Positions 43,360-47,677 of a stretch of DNA of 47,677 bases are shown piece by piece. Both the position numbers and the translations under genes were made by a program. The DNA is taken from positions 1 to 47,677 of the forward strand of contig DYHX01000005.1 in the NCBI GenBank assembly GCA_020723925.1, in the 5' to 3' direction. Below the pieces are notes generated by a model. It was not told where the DNA came from. It saw nothing but the letters and a program-made list of their open reading frames with translations, and ran no database searches. The stretch's first letter is position 1. Every line of letters begins with the position of its first letter. Origin of the DNA: Nitrospira japonica. GTDB lineage: Bacteria; Nitrospirota; Thermodesulfovibrionia; Thermodesulfovibrionales; DYHX01.

Positions 43360-43426
43360 CATTACTGAGCAGCAATCTATAAGACAAGCAGCCCAACTGT
43401 TCCTTTATTTCTTCTATTATGGTTAT

Positions 43427-43440
43427 ATCGTTATAATGAC
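43427..43440. promoter_or_regulatory. Candidate GntR operator, site B
   Basis: ATCGTTATAATGAC matches the perfect palindrome GTCATTATAATGAC at 12 of 14 positions. Allowing for orientation, a 16-bp stretch here (43425-43440) matches the complement of 35034-35049 at 15 positions. It lies just downstream of a possible promoter for the tauE series. Binding by GntR is inferred. Confidence 0.45.
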
Positions 43441-43448
43441 ATAACTAT

Positions 43449-43478
43449 ATTTAAATTTAAACCTATTGCGGGTGTCAA
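43449..43478 (-). promoter_or_regulatory. Possible promoter of the long TauE operon
   Basis: On the minus strand TTGACA (43478-43473), then an 18-bp spacer and TTAAAT (43454-43449). Good -35, weak -10. The start site would fall next to palindrome B, a usual place for a repressor site. Confidence 0.35.
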
Positions 43479-43493
43479 GGAAGAATTGTGGTT

Positions 43494-44942
43494 TCACTTA
43501 AATATCTCCCTCCAGCGAATAATCCTGACTCTGCCCCCTCCGCCGAGGGATTGGGAGTCTGAAAATTCAGAGGTGTTGCCTTCACTGTCCATTGCCGTTG
43601 CTGTTACAGAGTCAGAAGGCAAGACACCCGGAACCGTCAGGGTTCCCTCAAAGCTGCCTCCTTTTACAGACAGTGTACCAAGGTATCTGCCCTGTCTTGA
43701 GTTAACAGGGTCAGACTTGAATACCTCGACAAAATCGGCCTGACGGCAGGCTGTCCCCTGAACCTTTAACTGGTTTCCTGAAAGGCTGACACCTGTTATT
43801 ACAGGGAAGTCCATCCCCCTGTTGGGCTGGCTGCCTGAGTTACATACACCATCGTTTTCAGTAACCCCGTCGTTACCCAGGTCTATGCCGATAACCGAAT
43901 TCTGATATATGTGGTTCTGGGTAATTTTGTTCTCGCGTGTCGAATCCCGCATATCTTCACCTATAACGACGCCCCCTTGGTTAAAGGCTATCGTGTTCAG
44001 AGAGATGGTATTTCTGTCAGACTTGTTCATTATGTAAATACCGTGGCCGTTTCCGAGGGCGCTATCTCCGTCTGCCGCTGTGCCTATCCAGTTGTTTGAG
44101 AGGGTGTTTCTCGTATCCGGCCCTCCGTCAATCCGCACTCCATCCTCGGTGTTACCAGATATGTAGTTCCCGGAGATTGTATTATGTTTCGCGCTGCTGC
44201 TTATGTATATTCCCGTGGCGTTGGGAAGTGCGTCGGTCCCGTTCGGTTTGAGCCCGATATAGTTCCCCTTGATTTCATTGCTGTCGCCCTTGAAAATCCA
44301 TATACCGTAAAGGGTATTCCCTGATATGTAATTCCTCTTGTCCTCAGTGTCACCCCCTATCGTATTCTTATCCGCTGCACTGGTGTCTATAACTATCCCA
44401 TACTTGTTTCCGAGACCGGTTGCCCCCGAAGAATCCGTCCCTATGAATGAGCTCTCGACTGTGTTTGAGTCGTCCTTTAAATAGATGCCGTAACCATCAG
44501 TCATCACATATACAGTAAGCCCTTTCAGCAAGACATTTCGGCTGGAGATGTAAACAGCATATGCGCTCGAGGCAGAATTGCCGACAATTGTAAGGTTCTG
44601 CAGAGTTGTGCCTTTTCCGAGGTCGAAAAATCTTGCGCCGGTAATAGTGGAGAAATTCCGTATCGTGTGATTATTGCCATTGACGGTCACGTTATCTTTA
44701 TCTCTCTTCGAGAGGTCATAGGTCCGTCCGTTAGCGTCCACATTGGTCTGGATGGTGATGGTCTGACCGTTCTTGACATTGCTTACAGCGCAGCTTAATG
44801 TCCCGTTGCTTCCGTCATCAAAGGAGATATCAACAGTCAGCTTTCCTGCACATGGTGCTGCCACGGCAATATCGCCACTCACCGCTGCAATAAGCAGCGA
44901 ACAGACAATGATGATTGATGCCTTATGGTAAAAACCCACCAT
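43494..44942 (-). CDS. Secreted right-handed beta-helix protein
   Basis: About 482 residues. Sec signal peptide (hydrophobic 8-24, probable cut after AVA). Then many PbH1-type turns such as NTISGNYISGNTEDGVRI and YGIWIFKGDSNEIKGNYIG, giving a NosD/parallel beta-helix (about 80-370), and a C-terminal Ig-like beta domain (about 385-470). Start at ATG 44942, with GGAGG 10 bp upstream. Lies 27 bp after the PilX-like gene, so in the pilin operon. Could be a pilus-tip adhesin, a polysaccharide-binding or a cleaving protein; no catalytic residues identified. Confidence 0.8.
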   Translation of the reverse strand: MVGFYHKASIIIVCSLLIAAVSGDIAVAAPCAGKLTVDISFDDGSNGTLSCAVSNVKNGQTITIQTNVDANGRTYDLSKRDKDNVTVNGNNHTIRNFSTITGARFFDLGKGTTLQNLTIVGNSASSAYAVYISSRNVLLKGLTVYVMTDGYGIYLKDDSNTVESSFIGTDSSGATGLGNKYGIVIDTSAADKNTIGGDTEDKRNYISGNTLYGIWIFKGDSNEIKGNYIGLKPNGTDALPNATGIYISSSAKHNTISGNYISGNTEDGVRIDGGPDTRNTLSNNWIGTAADGDSALGNGHGIYIMNKSDRNTISLNTIAFNQGGVVIGEDMRDSTRENKITQNHIYQNSVIGIDLGNDGVTENDGVCNSGSQPNRGMDFPVITGVSLSGNQLKVQGTACRQADFVEVFKSDPVNSRQGRYLGTLSVKGGSFEGTLTVPGVLPSDSVTATAMDSEGNTSEFSDSQSLGGGGRVRIIRWREIFK

Positions 44943-44969
44943 CCTTTTCACACCTCCGCCTCAAGAGCC

Positions 44970-45875
44970 TTACTGAAGAGGCATAATAGTGCCCTGTACC
45001 ACCCGGTTTATATTGCCAGCCAAAAGGGTCGTCTGCATAACACCCTCGACTGTCACAAGGACGCTTATATAGGACTGGTAAACAGTCCTGCCCTGGTTAT
45101 GGTTAAAACCGTTACCTCCGCCGTTAAACGCCTTTCTGACACATCCGGTAAAACTCGTAGCTGTCTTCCCTGTGTAAAAAACATCCTCTATCAGAGTTTC
45201 GTTCGTCTCGACTATCCTTATAAAACCCTTTTCTAAAAAGCCTGCTGTTGAGTCAACATCTATCGTGGTGTCCTTCGGTTTCACATTTTTACGAAGGGTT
45301 GCCGAGACAGATGTATCCCATGTGTAGGACAGGACCGCAGCGTTCTGTGGATGTGCTGAGTTGTTGCTGCTGTCCCGCCCTCTCGTACATGTCGAAAAGG
45401 AGGTATCTGTTTTTCCAGTACAGCTTATCTTCTCGAGGGTAGATGAGGTATTCAGGGGCTGGGTCTTATCGACAGCAGAAAGCATTATCCAGTAGCCGCC
45501 CTGGGGGGCCTGGGTAAAGCCTTCTGTTGCCTTGAGGTTGCCTGTAAAGGAATATATCGATACATTAATAGGTCCGGTTGTTCCGGCATTTATGCTATCA
45601 GTCAAATACGGTATGGAAGAAGTAAATCTCCCGCTGCCGAGATTAACGGGCGTCGTAATCTCATACTCAGGAAAATCATTCTTTCTGATAACATACTGCA
45701 GACCACCATCTGCGATATAGAAGACATGAGCCCCCTGCTCTTCCTGAAGACCGATGTTGCTTCCAGTTGTAACGAGCGAGACCGCAACTGCAATGAAGAG
45801 AGAAAATATCAGTAGTGCGAGGATTGCGGCGATGAGGGAGACGCCAGATTGGTTCTTCACAGTTTTCATTTTCAC
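44970..45875 (-). CDS. PilX-like prepilin / pilus assembly protein
   Basis: 301 residues. A type IV pilin-like N-terminus, GVSLIAAILALLIFSLFIAV (11-30), without the usual FTLIE Glu-5 form, as in PilX/GspK-type minor pilins. The C-terminal part contains two similar units: CTGKTDTSFSTCTRG... and YTGKTATSFTGCVRK..., each followed by a His-containing stretch. The start overlaps the PilW-like stop as ATGA. Confidence 0.75.
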   Translation of the reverse strand: MKMKTVKNQSGVSLIAAILALLIFSLFIAVAVSLVTTGSNIGLQEEQGAHVFYIADGGLQYVIRKNDFPEYEITTPVNLGSGRFTSSIPYLTDSINAGTTGPINVSIYSFTGNLKATEGFTQAPQGGYWIMLSAVDKTQPLNTSSTLEKISCTGKTDTSFSTCTRGRDSSNNSAHPQNAAVLSYTWDTSVSATLRKNVKPKDTTIDVDSTAGFLEKGFIRIVETNETLIEDVFYTGKTATSFTGCVRKAFNGGGNGFNHNQGRTVYQSYISVLVTVEGVMQTTLLAGNINRVVQGTIMPLQ

Positions 45876-46387
45876 AGGTTTCTGAGGTAAACCTCTGACT
45901 GAAGCTGGACGCTCTCACCGGAAATTGTTGATGTTAAGTTTATCCCTATCATCCTCGTTTTTGCAGGAGGTGCTGGGTCAGGAGTCCCATCTGCCTGAAT
46001 GTATGAAAAAGTAAAAGCATCTATATTTGTAGCAAGTGTATTCCCAGCAACACCAGGGCAAGCAGCCCCACCCTCTTCCCTTATTATGTTGGGGTTTGCG
46101 TACCTGAAACTTATCCTTACTCCATTAACATTAATAAAACAAAACTGTGATGCATTAGCAGTCTCTATATCAGATAGGCTTCTCACATTCCTCATCTCCC
46201 GCGTCATCCTCTCCACAGCAATACGCCCATTGTCAAGCGCCTCCTTGCGGTAGTCAGTCACAAAGAATGCCCTGATACCTGTTAACATTGCATCAGCCAC
46301 TATAAAGGCAACAATGCCTATCAAGACCATCGTCATAACAAGCTCTACGAGGGTAAAACCTCTATGGTCATTATGCTTCATATCCAT
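45872..46387 (-). CDS. PilW/GspJ-like prepilin
   Basis: 171 residues. Leader MDMKHNDHRG followed by FTLVELVMTMVLIGIVAFIV, the class III prepilin peptidase site with Glu at +5. The body has RIAVERMTREMRNVRS, typical of PilW/GspJ minor pilins. Its start overlaps the upstream PilV-like stop as TGATG and its stop overlaps the PilX-like start. Confidence 0.88.
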   Translation of the reverse strand: MDMKHNDHRGFTLVELVMTMVLIGIVAFIVADAMLTGIRAFFVTDYRKEALDNGRIAVERMTREMRNVRSLSDIETANASQFCFINVNGVRISFRYANPNIIREEGGAACPGVAGNTLATNIDAFTFSYIQADGTPDPAPPAKTRMIGINLTSTISGESVQLQSEVYLRNL

Positions 46388-47001
46388 CAGTAATTCGAGA
46401 CAACAGTCACAAGTTGAACGTTGCTGTCCCAGTTTGCCGGGGCAGTAACTGTGATTGCTATTTTTTTATAATTCGACGTGCCTCCAATGCAGGTAGTAAG
46501 GTCTGCTGAATCCACATAGCAAACAGAAGCACTCACCGTAAAGTTCACCCCATTAGCCGTAACAATGTCCGGAGTTGCGTTCAGAAAATTATAATCATCC
46601 ACATCATCAAAGTCTTCCCTTGCCTCTCCATCAGGCCCAATGGCAGATGGGGACACTGCCCCGCTACAGCTCGGCGCTGTTGCCGCTGTCTCATCCCAGC
46701 ATTTTGCCCTTATCTCCTCCAATACTGCCTGGGCAACGTTTGTGGCAGTGACCCTGAGTTCTGCGTCAACACCCAGTTTTGCTCCCTGACCAAGAAGTAT
46801 GAGAAGGGCCGGGACCGCGATGGCAACTACAATAATAACCATCACAATTTCTATCAGGGTAAAACCCCTTTTATTAGCAGACAATAAGCAATAGCCAGTA
46901 ACCAGTTTCTTTAAATAACTCCGAACGGCTCGATTGAGCTCGCCGAAGTCTCTGAACCGCTGCTCTGAGCCTGCCGAAGGGTCCAAACTCCGAACTTTCA
47001 A
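46387..47001 (-). CDS. PilV/GspI-like prepilin (start uncertain)
   Basis: Up to 204 residues; prepilin motif RGFTLIEIVMVIIVVAIAV. The body has AQAVLEEIRAKCW, as in PilV/GspI minor pilins. The frame opens with TTG at 47001, overlapping the FimT-like stop as TTGA, but the first 40 codons run through a REP-like repeat and would give an abnormally long leader. A TTG about 46884, just before SANKRGFTLIE, gives a normal short leader and is more likely the mature start. Confidence 0.82.
   Translation of the reverse strand: MKVRSLDPSAGSEQRFRDFGELNRAVRSYLKKLVTGYCLLSANKRGFTLIEIVMVIIVVAIAVPALLILLGQGAKLGVDAELRVTATNVAQAVLEEIRAKCWDETAATAPSCSGAVSPSAIGPDGEAREDFDDVDDYNFLNATPDIVTANGVNFTVSASVCYVDSADLTTCIGGTSNYKKIAITVTAPANWDSNVQLVTVVSNY
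46919..46998. repeat. REP-like repeat at the prepilin start
   Basis: AACTCCGAACGGCTCGATTG, then a CTCGCCGAAGTC / CTGCCGAAGG region and AACTCCGAACTTT at the end. This is a widely distributed extragenic palindrome type. It shares the AACTCCGAACT unit with the ileS repeat at 2685. Confidence 0.65.
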
Positions 47002-47489
47002 TAGCTCACCCTCCCTGTGCCTGCCTCTATGGTAATTGTCCTGCTGCCATTAAACGTAACTGTCACGGTCTGGGTTGACAAAGCCGCACCCCCCGAATCA
47101 ACAGGCATGCCAAGTGAGTTAAACGCTATTGTAGCGACAGAAAAAGCAAGCTGTACCCTCTCGTAACTACTGCATCTATTCTGTGTGAAGTCAACCACAA
47201 AATTATATGACGCATCGGTTGAGCATGGGTCGCCAGGGCTTTTTGCAGGTTTTGATGTGGTTATATCTTCGTAAACACTATACCCATTAGCATTTAGCGC
47301 AATCGCTGACCTCTGCTGGGTTGTGATAGCAAGCTTCTGGGCATATCTTATATCAGCCGCAACCTTGCGTGTGGCACTGTCAAGCTTAACAGTGTCAAAA
47401 GGGTTTCCCCTCAGAAAAACAACAGCAGCAAGGATACCGACTACAACCATTATTATCACTGTCTCTATGAGCGTGAAACCCCGTGACAT
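46998..47489 (-). CDS. FimT/GspH-like prepilin
   Basis: 163 residues. Leader MSRG followed by FTLIETVIIMVVVGILAAVV, a classic prepilin peptidase site. Body with ATRKVAADIRYAQKLAITTQQ, typical of GspH/FimT pseudopilins, and a C-terminal beta domain ending ITIEAGTGRVSY. Start set at ATG 47489 with GGGAG just upstream. First of four prepilin genes plus the beta-helix gene. Confidence 0.9.
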   Translation of the reverse strand: MSRGFTLIETVIIMVVVGILAAVVFLRGNPFDTVKLDSATRKVAADIRYAQKLAITTQQRSAIALNANGYSVYEDITTSKPAKSPGDPCSTDASYNFVVDFTQNRCSSYERVQLAFSVATIAFNSLGMPVDSGGAALSTQTVTVTFNGSRTITIEAGTGRVSY

Positions 47490-47550
47490 AAGCTCCCTTT
47501 TTGTGAAGATTATATCATACCCCTTATTTTCGAGCCAGCACATTATTCAG

Positions 47551-47677
47551 TAATTTTGCATTTTGATTTTTGAATTTTGCATTTGTCAGCATTACCTCTG
47601 CGAACTCTGTGGTTTTCTAACTGCATTTTCCGGGTTAGTGAATAGACAATGATGATTGAGGAGGAACGGGAGACAAT
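47551..47677. repeat. Repeat-rich region at the window end
   Basis: TTTTGCATTTTGATTTTTG and TTTTGCATTTG direct repeats, then CTCTGCGAACTCTGTGGTT, a familiar extragenic repeat type, and a partial GTGAATAG copy near 47636-47645. No gene was recognised in the last 190 bp. Confidence 0.5.

Overview
This window looks like a chromosomal segment of an uncultivated or little-studied Nitrospirota-like (Thermodesulfovibrionia-type) bacterium. The basis is indirect: moderate GC, many short TTG/GTG starts, citramalate-route isoleucine synthesis, many stand-alone response-regulator domains, and a heavy load of short dispersed palindromic repeats. No rRNA, tRNA, CRISPR array, transposase or phage gene was recognised.

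Layout. (1) 21-12750, mostly housekeeping on the minus strand: lspA-ileS, a non-canonical EF-G, a RseC-like protein, cimA, then the lipid/ribosome cluster yceD-rpmF-plsX-fabH, and purM-M23 peptidase-bactofilin. (2) 12891-15750, plus strand: surE, a COG2509-type FAD protein, and pcm. (3) 15876-19747, minus strand: a moxR-DUF58-transglutaminase operon. (4) 20053-23773, plus strand: argH, a small LptM-like lipoprotein, and a membrane diguanylate cyclase separated from them by a MITE-like element. (5) 23770-43248, an accessory signalling and transport island. One long minus-strand series carries GntR, a CBS protein, an SLC13/DASS carrier, an LCIB-type carbonic anhydrase-like protein, a second CBS protein, an ArsB/NhaD-type carrier, a sensor kinase, three stand-alone receiver domains, a degenerate histidine kinase, a TauE permease and a small membrane partner. 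Divergent from it is a phosphoenolpyruvate-synthase-like protein that lacks the usual TIM barrel. A second minus-strand series carries another TauE permease, a membrane partner, a universal stress protein, a dCache-PAS histidine kinase, a four-helix-bundle protein and one more stand-alone receiver. (6) 43494-47489, minus strand: four type IV prepilin-like genes (FimT/PilV/PilW/PilX order) followed by a secreted beta-helix protein.

The part most worth attention is region 5. I infer a regulated anion or inorganic-carbon handling system. Two carriers each have an adjacent CBS protein, a LCIB-like enzyme sits between them, and a multi-step phosphorelay is suggested by a kinase, three receivers and a His-bearing pseudokinase. 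A near-identical 14-bp palindrome lies upstream of both the PEP-synthase-like gene and the second TauE operon, suggesting that the GntR protein may link the two halves. None of this is proven by sequence alone.

The second theme is repeats. A family built on GTGAATAGT/ACTATTCAC lies at many gene ends and supplies the stop codons of at least six genes. Other repeat types are translated in frame inside ileS, in a prepilin N-terminus, and in the signal peptide of the small lipoprotein. Three longer elements with terminal inverted repeats (about 130-210 bp) sit in promoter regions.
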